Below are positions 8,169 to 17,368 of a DNA stretch of 64,000 nt, in pieces. A program made the translations under genes and the position numbers. Origin of the DNA: Alphaproteobacteria bacterium (GTDB lineage: Bacteria; Pseudomonadota; Alphaproteobacteria; Rhizobiales; Rhizobiaceae); contig JAJRQF010000028.1 of the NCBI GenBank assembly GCA_024280375.1, positions 1 to 64,000 on the forward strand, given 5' to 3'. The notes under the pieces were generated by a model, which made no database searches, had not been told where the DNA came from, and worked only from the letters and a program-made list of their open reading frames with translations. Each line of letters begins with the position of its first letter. The first letter of the stretch is position 1.

Positions 8169-9145
8169 ACGCTGAAACCAATATCCCATCGCTGGAAGCC
8201 ATTCGTAAAACTGCCGGGAAAATTGCACCACACATAATCAGAACGCCCACCGTTCCCTGTTATGGGCCTGTACTGTCTGAGAGATTTGGAGCAGGCAGCA
8301 ATGTTTTTTTGAAACTTGAACTTTTTCAACGCTCCGGCAGCTTTAAAGCCCGCGGCGCGCTTAACAATGTTTTAGGCCTCAGCACGGAAAAATTATCCAA
8401 GGGCATTACCGCATTTTCAGCCGGCAACCATGCCATAGCAACTGCTTTTGCGGCCAAGGTAGTTGGCACAAACGCAAAAGTCGCAATGCCAAAATTTGCC
8501 AATCCTTACCGGGTGGAGCGTTGCCGAGCACTTGGTGCCGAAATCGTTTTTGCCGAAAACATGATGGAACTTTTCGACATTGGCGAGCGTTTGCAAAGAG
8601 ACGAAGGGCGCACGCTGGTTCATCCGTTTGAAAGCCCGAAAACCTTCGAAGGCACCGCAACCGTTGGGCTCGAAATCTGTGAGGATGTTAAAAATCTGGA
8701 TGCGGTTATCGTGCCCATTGGCGGCGGCGGATTGATTTCCGGCATCGCATCAGCGGTTAAACAATTACAACCCGGTTGCCGGGTTTTTGGGGTAGAACCC
8801 AAAGGCGCGCAGGGAATGAGCACCTCGCTTGCTAAAGGCGCTCCAATTCCAAAAGTTGAGCTATCAAGCATTGTCGATAGTTTGAGCGCACCGCTGCACC
8901 TGCCGCTTTCCTATTCCATCATTCAAGAATTGGTCGATGAGGTGGTTACCGTCGAAGATGGCGAAATTATCGATGCCATGCGGCTGATGTTTTCAGATCT
9001 GAAACTTGCCGTTGAACCGGCTGGCGCCAGCGCTATTGCCGCCTTGCTTGGCCCGCTGCGCCAAAAGCTTGCAGGAAAACGCGTCGCATTGGTAATCTGT
9101 GGCACCAATATAGATATGGCAACCCATGCCAAATTAGTGGCCTAG
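8165..9145 (+). CDS. Threonine/serine dehydratase (PLP-dependent, no ACT domain)
   Basis: This fold-type II PLP enzyme deaminates L-threonine or L-serine to 2-oxobutyrate or pyruvate. The PLP lysine is in SGSFKARGA (near residue 60), and the phosphate loop is IGGGGLISG. The asparagine-containing FSAGNHAIATAFAA motif is also present. With 326 residues it lacks the C-terminal regulatory domain of biosynthetic IlvA, so it resembles catabolic (TdcB-like), serine racemase-like or ectoine-utilisation dehydratases. The start overlaps the DsbA-like gene by 4 bases. A Kbl-Tdh threonine pathway is encoded 4 kb downstream. Confidence 0.88.
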   Translation: MNAETNIPSLEAIRKTAGKIAPHIIRTPTVPCYGPVLSERFGAGSNVFLKLELFQRSGSFKARGALNNVLGLSTEKLSKGITAFSAGNHAIATAFAAKVVGTNAKVAMPKFANPYRVERCRALGAEIVFAENMMELFDIGERLQRDEGRTLVHPFESPKTFEGTATVGLEICEDVKNLDAVIVPIGGGGLISGIASAVKQLQPGCRVFGVEPKGAQGMSTSLAKGAPIPKVELSSIVDSLSAPLHLPLSYSIIQELVDEVVTVEDGEIIDAMRLMFSDLKLAVEPAGASAIAALLGPLRQKLAGKRVALVICGTNIDMATHAKLVA

Positions 9146-9152
9146 AGCTTGT

Positions 9153-9258
9153 CCGTCTTTGACGGTCATACTCTATTTTCATGTCGCTCACGGCTAATCG
9201 GGCTTCCGCCCGGCCTCCGCGAGGGCGGTGCATAAGCACCGGGCCACTCTTCGTGGCC
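9153..9258. repeat. Cluster of five small hairpins
   Basis: Five short perfect inverted repeats are packed between two convergent genes. They are CCGTC-TTT-GACGG (9153-9165), CGGGC-TTCC-GCCCG (9199-9212), CCTC-CGC-GAGG (9214-9224), GGTGC-ATAA-GCACC (9227-9240) and GGCCAC-TCTTC-GTGGCC (9242-9258). The last four follow each other with 1-2 base gaps. None has a T-run, so they are not classical terminators. The segment starts with AGAGCTTGTCC, similar to the edge of the dispersed repeat. It may be a composite REP-like element or a structured 3' region. Nothing in it looks coding. Confidence 0.7.
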
Positions 9259-9311
9259 AGCTTGCTTCCATGTAAACGTGACGCAGTCTAAAATGTCTGA
9301 GACCTATGCAT

Positions 9312-10370
9312 TCAACATTTAGCCAGCTTCTCGTCAAATACCGCCTTTGCAGATTGCCATTCCTCGCCCTGATCAAAATTCAACAGGCTTGGCAAAAATT
9401 GCTCGGAAAAATCCTCCGATGCTTCTTTTGGAATGAGCGAGGGAAGATTATCAATTGAGGTTAGTTCAATCTCCTCGCCTTTGGCATTCGTACCAAGCGT
9501 AATGAATGGCGATGTCCAGCTTGTAGGCTCCTTATAAACCGGCAGCGGATTAAAGCTGCTGAACGGATCGCAAGCCACATCAGAAATCATCGTGAGATTT
9601 GAGTTTTCAGCCGCAAGATGTGTCTGCGTTGCAAGCAGCAGGCCGGGACCGTTGACCAGCACACAATTTACCAGAATTTCGTGGGATAAAAGTGCATCGC
9701 GGTCCATATTCGCGGTCTCTGCCATATCCCATTTGGTTATCTCAGCTCCAGCCAGTTCCAATGCGGCTATGGCACCACTGCCGGAGCGCCCGTTGGCCCC
9801 GATGACGATAGCCTTTGGCGTGCAATTTGCACGTTTGGCCAATGCTTCAATCTCGGCAATAATCTGCTCGCGACTGTCAAAACTTGAAAGCGCTCTATTT
9901 GGCCCGGTCTCGCCAAGTTTTTTGGCCAAATAACGCCATACCGCAAGGGCAGCACCCATCCATCCGGCCCAATAGCCAAATGCAGCCACCCGTCGACCAT
10001 CATTTCTGGTTAAATATTCAATATCAAAAAGCACTCCGCCGCCGCGCCCAAAGCGTTGCAACTCCGTTTGCCAGCCAGTCTGCTCCTTATAAACATGGGC
10101 AAAATGCACCATCCGGCAATTAAGATTAAGCGGCCGCTCGGGCAGTTCTTTTAGCCCGACAATCAACGTATCAGAACTCACGCCTGTCCATGTACCAGAA
10201 GGCACCATCCGGCACCCGGCCTCTTCATATTCGGCATCAGAAAAAATTCGCTTATCGCTGCTTTCAACATCAAGCTGAATACCCTGTTGCAACAATTCTT
10301 TTGCATGGGCGGGAATAATTGGCGTCCGGCGCTCGGTTTCGCGCGCCTCATCACGAAGCAAGAATTTCAC
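9312..10370 (-). CDS. Saccharopine dehydrogenase (NAD+, L-lysine-forming), Lys1 type
   Basis: It is similar to yeast-type Lys1, which interconverts saccharopine with lysine and 2-oxoglutarate. Visible features are the N-terminal LLRDEARETERRTPI, the VGLKELPE segment, HFAHVYKEQTGWQ (conserved His and Lys), the FDIEYLTRNDGRRVAAFGYWAG motif and a Rossmann segment (AIVIGANGRSGSGAI). The homologous part begins at the GTG at 10370, preceded by AAAGGGA; an in-frame GTG at 10421 also has AGAGG upstream and would add 17 residues. No second saccharopine enzyme or lysine biosynthesis gene is nearby. In bacteria this eukaryote-like enzyme is patchily distributed, so horizontal origin is possible. Confidence 0.85.
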   Translation of the reverse strand: MKFLLRDEARETERRTPIIPAHAKELLQQGIQLDVESSDKRIFSDAEYEEAGCRMVPSGTWTGVSSDTLIVGLKELPERPLNLNCRMVHFAHVYKEQTGWQTELQRFGRGGGVLFDIEYLTRNDGRRVAAFGYWAGWMGAALAVWRYLAKKLGETGPNRALSSFDSREQIIAEIEALAKRANCTPKAIVIGANGRSGSGAIAALELAGAEITKWDMAETANMDRDALLSHEILVNCVLVNGPGLLLATQTHLAAENSNLTMISDVACDPFSSFNPLPVYKEPTSWTSPFITLGTNAKGEEIELTSIDNLPSLIPKEASEDFSEQFLPSLLNFDQGEEWQSAKAVFDEKLAKC

Positions 10371-10507
10371 AACAGTGTTCCCTTTGTTCGATATATCAAC
10401 GTTTAAGACCGGAAAAATCACCGCTCACCTCTTGATATAGCATTCATTTTCTGCTTGCCAAGCACTGTTTGGTCTGGTCAATATTAGCAAAATACTGGGA
10501 GAAAATT

Positions 10508-11620
10508 ATGGATGTAAGAGCCGCAGTCGCATTTGAAGCAGGCAAGCCCCTGGAAATTACCACCGTACAACTTGAAGGCCCGCGCGAGGGCGAAGTTTTG
10601 GTGGAAATCAAGGCCACCGGCATTTGCCATACGGACGAATGTACCCGCTCTGGCGCAGACCCCGAGGGCATTTTTCCGGCAATCCTCGGCCATGAAGGCG
10701 CAGGCATCGTGGTTGATGTGGGCCCGGGCGTGAGGCATTTGCAAAAAGGCGATCACGTCATTCCACTTTATACGCCTGAATGCAGGGAGTGCGAATATTG
10801 CCTCAATCCAAAAACTAATCTTTGTCAGGCAATCCGAACCACCCAGGGCCAGGGCCTGATGCCCGATGGCTCAAGCCGGTTTTCGCTCAATGGCAAGCCG
10901 ATTTTTCATTATATGGGCTGCTCAACTTTTGCCAATTTCACTGTCTTGCCAGAAATTGCTCTGGCAAAAATTCGCAAAGACGCGCCCTTTGACAAGGTTT
11001 GCTATATCGGCTGCGGCGTCACCACCGGCATTGGCGCTGTCATCAACACAGCCAAAGCAGAACCCGGCTGCAAAGGTGTTGTGTTCGGGCTTGGCGGCAT
11101 CGGTCTCAATGTCATTCAAGGCCTGCGACTGGCCGGAGCCGATATGATTGTCGGCGTTGACATGAACAATGGTAAAAAGGAATGGGGCGAAAAATTCGGC
11201 ATGACCCATTTCGTCAACCCGTCAGAAATTGGCGAAGATGATCTGGTCAATCACATCGTTGAACTTACCGGCGGTGGTGCTGATTATACGTTTGAATGTA
11301 TCGGCAATGTGAAAGTCATGCGCGCCGCCCTTGAATGTGCTCACAAGGGCTGGGGCGAATCCATCATCATCGGCGTTGCCGGTGCGGGACAGGAAATCTC
11401 GACCCGCCCCTTCCAGCTGGTAACCGGCCGCTCCTGGCGCGGCACTGCATTTGGCGGCGCACGCGGGCGAACGGATGTACCAAAAATTGTCGATTGGTAC
11501 ATGCAGGGAAAAATTGATATTGATCCGATGATCACCCACAAATTACCCTTGGAGAGAATCAACGAAGCCTTTGATTTGATGCATGAGGGTAAATCTATCC
11601 GCAGCGTGGTGGAATTCTGA
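10508..11620 (+). CDS. frmA: S-(hydroxymethyl)glutathione dehydrogenase (class III alcohol dehydrogenase)
   Basis: It oxidises the glutathione adduct of formaldehyde to S-formylglutathione with NAD+ and can also reduce S-nitrosoglutathione. The 370-residue protein has the catalytic zinc site (Cys in GICHTDECTRSG, His-Glu in GHEGAGIV), the structural zinc cysteines (CRECEYC then LC) and the Rossmann motif GLGGIGLNVIQG. The ATG at 10508 follows GGGAG with good spacing; a longer frame from 10469 has no support. It is followed by a small secreted protein gene and fghA, which encodes the next enzyme of the pathway. Confidence 0.96.
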   Translation: MDVRAAVAFEAGKPLEITTVQLEGPREGEVLVEIKATGICHTDECTRSGADPEGIFPAILGHEGAGIVVDVGPGVRHLQKGDHVIPLYTPECRECEYCLNPKTNLCQAIRTTQGQGLMPDGSSRFSLNGKPIFHYMGCSTFANFTVLPEIALAKIRKDAPFDKVCYIGCGVTTGIGAVINTAKAEPGCKGVVFGLGGIGLNVIQGLRLAGADMIVGVDMNNGKKEWGEKFGMTHFVNPSEIGEDDLVNHIVELTGGGADYTFECIGNVKVMRAALECAHKGWGESIIIGVAGAGQEISTRPFQLVTGRSWRGTAFGGARGRTDVPKIVDWYMQGKIDIDPMITHKLPLERINEAFDLMHEGKSIRSVVEF

Positions 11621-11661
11621 TTGTATATTACGAGCGGCTTATCGAAACTGGATATTCAATT

Positions 11662-12186
11662 TTGACCTTCATAAAACTTGCCTTTTTGAGCTTAATTGTA
11701 TTGGCCTGCTCAATTGCGGGAATACTGGCTCAAACAACAGACAAAACCAGCCCGAAAGGTGTTGCGTTTTACCAGTTGATCTCAGGGAAATGGGCAAAAA
11801 TTACTGATGATGCTCGCCTGTCGATGACCGATACTCAATTGAATATTGCCGCCCTGCAATGCCATTCGACCAGAGCACTTGTTGCATCAACGGCCTCCAA
11901 TACGACCTCAATTTCAAAGGCTGTTTCACAAAAATTAAGCCGTATATTGATCTATCAAAACAAAGATGCAGGTCTGCAGCGCATCGATTTTAGTACTCGC
12001 CAATTATTGATTTTCCCCAATTTGAAAATCGGAAAAATCCGTAATGGGAAGGACGGTTTTGAAATTTCTAATGCCAAAGCCAAGGTCACAATCACCTTCG
12101 GCAAGTTAAAACAAGGCAATAAATCCGTGCCTGTAATGATTGAAGGCAAGGCGCTTTATTTGAAGTGCCCGCAACCCGCCAACTAA
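11662..12186 (+). CDS. Secreted protein of unknown function between frmA and fghA
   Basis: A 174-residue protein starts with a TTG at 11662 and has an N-terminal signal peptide (LAFLSLIVLACSIAGILA, cleavage near AQTT). The mature part is rich in Ser, Thr and Lys, with predicted beta-strand character and two cysteines (in ALQCHST and LKCPQ) that could pair in the periplasm. I do not recognise a domain. It lies 41 bases after frmA and 30 bases before fghA, on the same strand, so it is probably co-transcribed with the formaldehyde genes. A link to that pathway is only a guess from position. Confidence 0.65.
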   Translation: MTFIKLAFLSLIVLACSIAGILAQTTDKTSPKGVAFYQLISGKWAKITDDARLSMTDTQLNIAALQCHSTRALVASTASNTTSISKAVSQKLSRILIYQNKDAGLQRIDFSTRQLLIFPNLKIGKIRNGKDGFEISNAKAKVTITFGKLKQGNKSVPVMIEGKALYLKCPQPAN

Positions 12187-12216
12187 AAGTTCTATCCAAT
12201 TGAAAGCTGCACGCCG

Positions 12217-13053
12217 ATGAAAACAGTCTCCACTTCCAGATCATTCGGCGGCGTTCAGGGCGTTTACAGCCATAAGGCAAAGACGACCAATTGCGAAATG
12301 ACATTCTCCGTATTTATTCCCCCGCAAGCAGAAAATTCCCCCTGCCCGGTTGTATGGTATTTATCCGGTCTCACCTGCAATCATTCCAATGTCATGGACA
12401 AGGGCGAATATCGCCGCGCCGCCGCCGAACATGGACTGATCATTATCTGCCCGGATACCAGCCCGCGCGGTGAAGATGTACCCGATGACAATGACAATTG
12501 GCAATTTGGGTCAGGTGCAGGGTTTTATCTCGATGCAACGGCCCAACCATGGTCGAAAAACTATCAGATGTATTCCTATATCACCGGTGAATTACCAGAA
12601 CTGATCGCCAAAGAATTTCCCGTCGATATGGGAAGGCAGGGAATTTTTGGCCATTCGATGGGCGGCCACGGCGCCTTGACCATCGCGCTTAAAAACAGTG
12701 AGACCTATAAAAGCTGCTCGGCATTTGCCCCGATTGTAAATCCGTCAAATGCGGATTGGTCAAGCACCGCATTTGCCCGCTATCTGGGCGAAGATCAAAC
12801 CAGCTGGGGTGAATATGACGCCTGCTCACTGGTTGAAAATGGCGCCCACTTCCCTGAATTTCTGATCGATCAAGGCCTGGCCGATGGTTTTTTAGATGAA
12901 GGCCTGCGCCCCTGGTTGTTTGAAAAGGCTTGCAAAAATGCAGAAATTCCGCTCACCCTGCGCATGCAGGAAGGGTATGATCATTCCTACTTTTTTATAT
13001 CGACCTTTATGGCTGATCATCTGAAATGGCACGCAAAAAGACTGAACGAGTAA
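12217..13053 (+). CDS. fghA: S-formylglutathione hydrolase
   Basis: This serine hydrolase (esterase D family) splits S-formylglutathione into formate and glutathione, completing glutathione-dependent formaldehyde detoxification. It has 278 residues, the usual length. The nucleophile elbow is GHSMGGHGAL, the family signature PCPVVWYLSGLTC is near residue 45, and the catalytic His is in EGYDHSYFF close to the C-terminus. It lies downstream of frmA on the same strand. The Shine-Dalgarno sequence is weak (GAAAG), so translation may depend on the upstream gene. Confidence 0.95.
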   Translation: MKTVSTSRSFGGVQGVYSHKAKTTNCEMTFSVFIPPQAENSPCPVVWYLSGLTCNHSNVMDKGEYRRAAAEHGLIIICPDTSPRGEDVPDDNDNWQFGSGAGFYLDATAQPWSKNYQMYSYITGELPELIAKEFPVDMGRQGIFGHSMGGHGALTIALKNSETYKSCSAFAPIVNPSNADWSSTAFARYLGEDQTSWGEYDACSLVENGAHFPEFLIDQGLADGFLDEGLRPWLFEKACKNAEIPLTLRMQEGYDHSYFFISTFMADHLKWHAKRLNE

Positions 13054-13086
13054 CACCCCAATTTCATTTTCAAAGCAGGAATTTCA

Positions 13087-14274
13087 ATGAACCAAAGCTT
13101 AAATAAACATCTCAGTTCGGAATTGTCCAAGCTGCATAATGAAGGCCTGTACAAGGCTGAACGGATATTAACCTCAACACAATCTGGAGAAATTGAACTC
13201 TCAACCGGAGAGAAAGTATTGAATTTTTGCGCAAATAATTATCTAGGCCTCGCAGACAATGCGGAATTGATCAATGCTGCTAAAATCGCACTCGAGCGTT
13301 ATGGTTACGGCATGGCATCAGTACGCTTTATTTGCGGCACTCAGGAAGAACACAAACAACTGGAAAAGCGCATTTCAAGCTTCCTCAAAATGGAAGACAC
13401 TATCCTTTACCCATCATGCTTTGATGCCAATACCGGTCTTTTTGAAACCCTGTTGGATGCCCAAGATGCAATAATATCCGACAGCCTCAATCATGCCTCT
13501 ATCATCGATGGTGTGAGATTATGCAAAGCCAGCCGCTACCGTTATGAAAACAACAATATGGAGGCACTGGAGACCGAACTTAAAAAAGCGCAGGATGCGC
13601 GCTTCAAAATTATCGCCACTGATGGTGTTTTCTCCATGGACGGAAATATTGCAAATTTGCAGGAAATTTGTAATCTGGCCGAAAAACACAATGCAATGGT
13701 GATGGTGGACGACAGCCACGCTGTCGGATTTCTGGGCGAAAACGGTCGGGGTTCGGTTGAATATTGCGGCGTTGAAGGCCGTGTCGACATCATAACCGGC
13801 ACACTTGGCAAGGCCCTTGGCGGAGCCTCTGGTGGATATACCGCCGCCAGTAGCGAAATCGTTGATTGGTTGCGCCAACGATCGCGCCCCTATCTATTCT
13901 CCAATACCCTGGCACCTGTGGTTGCAGCAACATCACTTACGGTATTTGACCTGATAGAAAAGGGTGCCGGGTTGCGCGAAAAACTCTTTGCCAACACTAA
14001 AAATTTTAGAACCAAAATGAACAAATTGGGCTTTAATCTTGGCGGTAAGGATCATCCCATTATTCCAGTCATGCTGGGGGATGCCAGTCTGGCACAGCAA
14101 ATGTCCAATATGATGCTCAAACATGGCATCTATGTAACAGGGTTTTCTTACCCGGTCGTACCCGTTGGCAAGGCCCGCATCCGAACACAAATGTCAGCGG
14201 CCCACGAGCCGGATGATATTGAACGAGCGATTGCTGCATTTGAAAAATGCGGTAAAGAACTTGGCATAATTTAA
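13087..14274 (+). CDS. kbl: Glycine C-acetyltransferase (2-amino-3-ketobutyrate CoA ligase)
   Basis: It is a PLP enzyme of the alpha-oxoamine synthase family that cleaves 2-amino-3-ketobutyrate with CoA to glycine and acetyl-CoA. The 395-residue protein shows [13 protein letters not shown], the substrate segment [18 protein letters not shown], the Asp of [10 protein letters not shown] and the PLP lysine in [18 protein letters not shown] precedes the ATG. It is followed after 26 bases by tdh, which makes its substrate, so the two form the threonine-to-glycine operon. Confidence 0.96.
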   Translation: MNQSLNKHLSSELSKLHNEGLYKAERILTSTQSGEIELSTGEKVLNFCANNYLGLADNAELINAAKIALERYGYGMASVRFICGTQEEHKQLEKRISSFLKMEDTILYPSCFDANTGLFETLLDAQDAIISDSLNHASIIDGVRLCKASRYRYENNNMEALETELKKAQDARFKIIATDGVFSMDGNIANLQEICNLAEKHNAMVMVDDSHAVGFLGENGRGSVEYCGVEGRVDIITGTLGKALGGASGGYTAASSEIVDWLRQRSRPYLFSNTLAPVVAATSLTVFDLIEKGAGLREKLFANTKNFRTKMNKLGFNLGGKDHPIIPVMLGDASLAQQMSNMMLKHGIYVTGFSYPVVPVGKARIRTQMSAAHEPDDIERAIAAFEKCGKELGII

Positions 14275-14300
14275 CAAAAGCACAAATCAGGAAAACTCAT

Positions 14301-15341
14301 ATGACCAATATGATGAAAGCGCTGGTCAAGGCAAAGGCCGAGCCGGGCCTTTGGATGGAACATGTCCCTCTGCCAGCTATGAATGCGAATGAAGTTCTTA
14401 TCAAAGTACGAAAATCAGCCATTTGCGGCACCGATATCCACATTTGGAATTGGGACGACTGGGCGTCCTCAACTGTACCGGTCCCCATGGTTGTCGGACA
14501 TGAATTTTGCGGCGAAATTGTCGATACAGGTGCCGCTGCCAGTAAATATTCTATTGGCCAGCGGGTCTCTGGTGAAGGGCATATCACTTGTGGTCTATGC
14601 CGAAATTGCCGCGCCGGCCGCGGGCATTTATGCCGCAATACCAAAGGTGTTGGCGTTCACAGACCGGGTTCTTTTGCAGAATATATCTCTCTACCCGAAA
14701 GCAATATCGTCCCAATTCCAGACGATATCCCGGATGAAATCGCCGCCATTTTCGACCCCTTTGGCAATGCGGTTCATACAGCACTCAGCTTCGATCTTGT
14801 CGGCGAAGATGTGCTGGTAACAGGCGCCGGGCCAATTGGCATCATGGCTGCCGTCGTTGCACGGCGTTGTGGCGCGCGAAAAGTTGTCATCACAGATATC
14901 ATACCGGCAAGACTGGACCTTGCCCGCAAAATGGGTGTCGAATACGTGGTCAATGCGGCAGAGGAAAAACTGTCAGATGTCATGCCCAATATTGGTATGA
15001 CTGAAGGTTTTGATGTGGGGCTGGAAATGTCTGGCGCCGCGCCCGCATTCAGAGATATGATTGATAAAATGAACAATGGAGGAAAGATAGCAATTTTGGG
15101 TATTGCGCCGACCGGCTTTGAAATTGACTGGAACAAGGTAATATTCAAAATGCTCAATTTGAAAGGCATTTACGGGCGCGAAATATTTGAAACCTGGTAC
15201 AAAATGATTGCATTTGTACAAGGAGGACTGGACCTTTCTCCCATCATTACTCACCGATTATCAATCGACGAATTCGAACACGGGTTTAATGATATGAAAT
15301 CTGGCAAGGCTGGTAAAGTCGTTTTGGACTGGAAAAAATGA
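14301..15341 (+). CDS. tdh: L-threonine 3-dehydrogenase
   Basis: This zinc-dependent medium-chain dehydrogenase oxidises L-threonine to 2-amino-3-ketobutyrate with NAD+. The 346-residue protein carries catalytic zinc ligands (Cys in [18 protein letters not shown]), structural zinc cysteines ([15 protein letters not shown]) and a [10 protein letters not shown] nucleotide fold. AGGAAA lies 7-8 bases before the ATG at 14301; a second in-frame ATG at 14313 matches the start of shorter homologues. It is the last gene of the kbl-tdh pair, facing the cyclase gene. Confidence 0.96.
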   Translation: MTNMMKALVKAKAEPGLWMEHVPLPAMNANEVLIKVRKSAICGTDIHIWNWDDWASSTVPVPMVVGHEFCGEIVDTGAAASKYSIGQRVSGEGHITCGLCRNCRAGRGHLCRNTKGVGVHRPGSFAEYISLPESNIVPIPDDIPDEIAAIFDPFGNAVHTALSFDLVGEDVLVTGAGPIGIMAAVVARRCGARKVVITDIIPARLDLARKMGVEYVVNAAEEKLSDVMPNIGMTEGFDVGLEMSGAAPAFRDMIDKMNNGGKIAILGIAPTGFEIDWNKVIFKMLNLKGIYGREIFETWYKMIAFVQGGLDLSPIITHRLSIDEFEHGFNDMKSGKAGKVVLDWKK

Positions 15342-15390
15342 TTTCGACTATTTTATAGTGAAGCGAGAATTCCTGCGCGCAATTTGGAAT

Positions 15391-16458
15391 TCAGAGGTGA
15401 TCAGATTTTACCTCATCAAATTGCAACTTAAACAGTTCTATTGGCGCGACAGCCCCTCTCAACAAAACCCCACCAACACTGAACTTTTTCACGCCAGCCG
15501 GCAATTCAAGTACATTCAAAAATTGAGCCGAGGCAAGAAAGTCAATATCCCTTGATTTGGTTTCACCTTCAATTCTCGATGTAATATTCACCACTTCGCC
15601 AAGGAAAGTTACTTGTCTGCGGCTGTCACCGCATTCACCCACCACCACCGGGCCGCCATGCAAAGCTGCCCTGATATTAGGAGCAGTCCCGAATTCCTGA
15701 ATAAACTCAGGACTGATCTCGCTGATGCGGGCAATTATTTCACCCAATGCTATCACGGGTTTGGAGTTTTTGATTTTGTTTTCACCCAGTGGCCAGGTCA
15801 CAATCACTGCATCCCCCACATAGGATACAATTTCGCCACCTGTGCGAACAATCGCCTGATCTGCTTCAAAAAAGAATTTTGACAGGTATTCATGAAATCG
15901 AACATCGCCAAGTTCTAATGCCAGGCCGGTTGAATTTTTCAAATCAACAAACAAAAATGCACGATCTTCCTGAACTGGCTTGAAGTATCGACCAAGCAAC
16001 AAATTTACAAATCGATGAAAGCCAAGCAGAGAGGAAAACTGGGCGAATACGACAAAAACAACGACAATCGAAAAGGAAACGAGCGTATCACGAAGCTGAT
16101 CTGGAAAACTGGCATCAAAATAAAAACTATCGGTCATCACATAGTTTGAAAGCATCTCATTGAAGACAAGTGAGAACCGGATTAACACCGTCACGATCAG
16201 AATTCTAACAAACAAAGCGCCTAAAAGTGGCAACTTTCGCAGCCAGCCATTTCGGATAGTTCTGATGAAGAACAGCTCAAACCCGGCGGTCAAAAAGGCG
16301 ATCATAAAACCGGTTCTAAATCCGCGAAGAAGGTTCAACCGGTCAGGCTCAGCATAGAATATGGACGAATAGACCGCACCAAAAATCCCGCTGACTACGG
16401 ATACAGCGATCAAGAACACCCAGAGTTTTTTTGTTCGTAGCGTTTGTTTTAGGGTCAT
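15391..16458 (-). CDS. Membrane-anchored class III adenylate/guanylate cyclase
   Basis: The N-terminal ~150 residues carry about four membrane segments (near residues 13-33, 47-66, 73-98, 120-150), followed by a class III nucleotidyl cyclase domain from about residue 165. Both metal aspartates are visible (FLFVDLKNSTG and YVGDAVIVTW), as are the transition-state Asn and Arg in VVNITSRIEG. The enzyme should therefore be active, making cAMP or cGMP in the cytoplasm; the base preference cannot be assigned with confidence. It has no HAMP or recognised sensor domain, so the membrane part may itself sense or simply anchor. It is convergent to tdh and follows the ATP12 gene on the same strand. Confidence 0.88.
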   Translation of the reverse strand: MTLKQTLRTKKLWVFLIAVSVVSGIFGAVYSSIFYAEPDRLNLLRGFRTGFMIAFLTAGFELFFIRTIRNGWLRKLPLLGALFVRILIVTVLIRFSLVFNEMLSNYVMTDSFYFDASFPDQLRDTLVSFSIVVVFVVFAQFSSLLGFHRFVNLLLGRYFKPVQEDRAFLFVDLKNSTGLALELGDVRFHEYLSKFFFEADQAIVRTGGEIVSYVGDAVIVTWPLGENKIKNSKPVIALGEIIARISEISPEFIQEFGTAPNIRAALHGGPVVVGECGDSRRQVTFLGEVVNITSRIEGETKSRDIDFLASAQFLNVLELPAGVKKFSVGGVLLRGAVAPIELFKLQFDEVKSDHL

Positions 16459-16498
16459 GGGTTAACAAGCCATCAGGTTACAACAGCAGTATCATTTA

Positions 16499-17290
16499 TC
16501 ATGTAGATTGAGAATTCAAAGCATCCATCAACATTATAGCGGCATCGAATTCACGGGCACGAGCGGCGCGCAAATTAACCGCCTCACTGTCCTCACCCCA
16601 CTGGGAAATCTGCCAATCTTCATCAACATGTGCAGCATTCCAACCGGCCATAGCCTCTATCTCAGACTGATAGATCGCCAAAGCTATCAGCGCCGATCCT
16701 GTGATAGATGTGACAGTGTGCAAAGCTGAAAGCTCGACAGGACAATTGATCTGGTCAATTTGCCCGGCAAATCTATCAATCGATTCTGCAGGCTGCAATA
16801 TATGCATGATACCCGTTTGAACAATAAACCGCGCGCCAAACGCATGTTCAGCCCAGTTAATCAACGGGTCCCAATGTTTTTTTTGCTTGGTAACCAATTC
16901 AGCTGGACTACCAGCCCGATAACAAACCAAATCGCTGCCTGAAAATTTTACAATATCATCTTTAACCGGCTGCATATCATCAGTTACGCCGTCGATTGAT
17001 GTATTAATCAGACGCGTAACGGGCATGGTTTGGGGATCAATTACCCCATCCTGAGCATCCCATTCAGCGGTCAGCAACGTGCCAACATTCCTGTTCAGCG
17101 CAATAAGTTGCTTGCCTGATGGGGTTTTTATCGGTTTTCCATCGAGCAAGATATTATAACCATTATTGGTCTTACCGATCGACACAGCTTGATAAAACCG
17201 CTTTCGCAATTGCGATTTAGCAGACAAAGATGCAACTCGCATCGGGTCTTTAATAGCGGCAGCTTCAATTTCTTCCAGCGATTCCAACAT
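16499..17290 (-). CDS. ATP12-family F1-ATPase assembly chaperone
   Basis: The 263-residue cytosolic protein is of the ATP12 family. In mitochondria its homologue binds the F1 alpha subunit during ATP synthase assembly, and alphaproteobacteria carry the ancestral form. Recognisable segments are RKRFYQAVSI, LLDGKPIKTPSGK, the LTAEWDAQ motif with conserved Glu and Trp, TMPVTRLINTSIDG, DLVCYRAGSP and HTVTSITGSALIALA. The terminator at 17315 separates it from the autotransporter gene upstream on the same strand, so it is expressed independently or by read-through. Confidence 0.93.
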   Translation of the reverse strand: MLESLEEIEAAAIKDPMRVASLSAKSQLRKRFYQAVSIGKTNNGYNILLDGKPIKTPSGKQLIALNRNVGTLLTAEWDAQDGVIDPQTMPVTRLINTSIDGVTDDMQPVKDDIVKFSGSDLVCYRAGSPAELVTKQKKHWDPLINWAEHAFGARFIVQTGIMHILQPAESIDRFAGQIDQINCPVELSALHTVTSITGSALIALAIYQSEIEAMAGWNAAHVDEDWQISQWGEDSEAVNLRAARAREFDAAIMLMDALNSQST

Positions 17291-17314
17291 TCAACAAGTC
17301 CCCATAGCCAAACC

Positions 17315-17349
17315 AAAAACGGGCCATCACCGGTTAGATGATGGCCCGT
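17315..17349 (-). terminator. Strong terminator after the autotransporter gene
   Basis: ACGGGCCATCA pairs perfectly with TGATGGCCCGT (11 bp, 9-base loop), followed on the minus strand by TTTTTGG. It lies 20 bases after the autotransporter stop codon. Confidence 0.93.
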
Positions 17350-17368
17350 AAATACTAAATCCAATAAA

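Noticed and set aside
7634-8329. 231-codon frame antisense to the DsbA-like gene
   Set aside because: It overlaps two well-supported genes with clear motifs and has no similarity I recognise.
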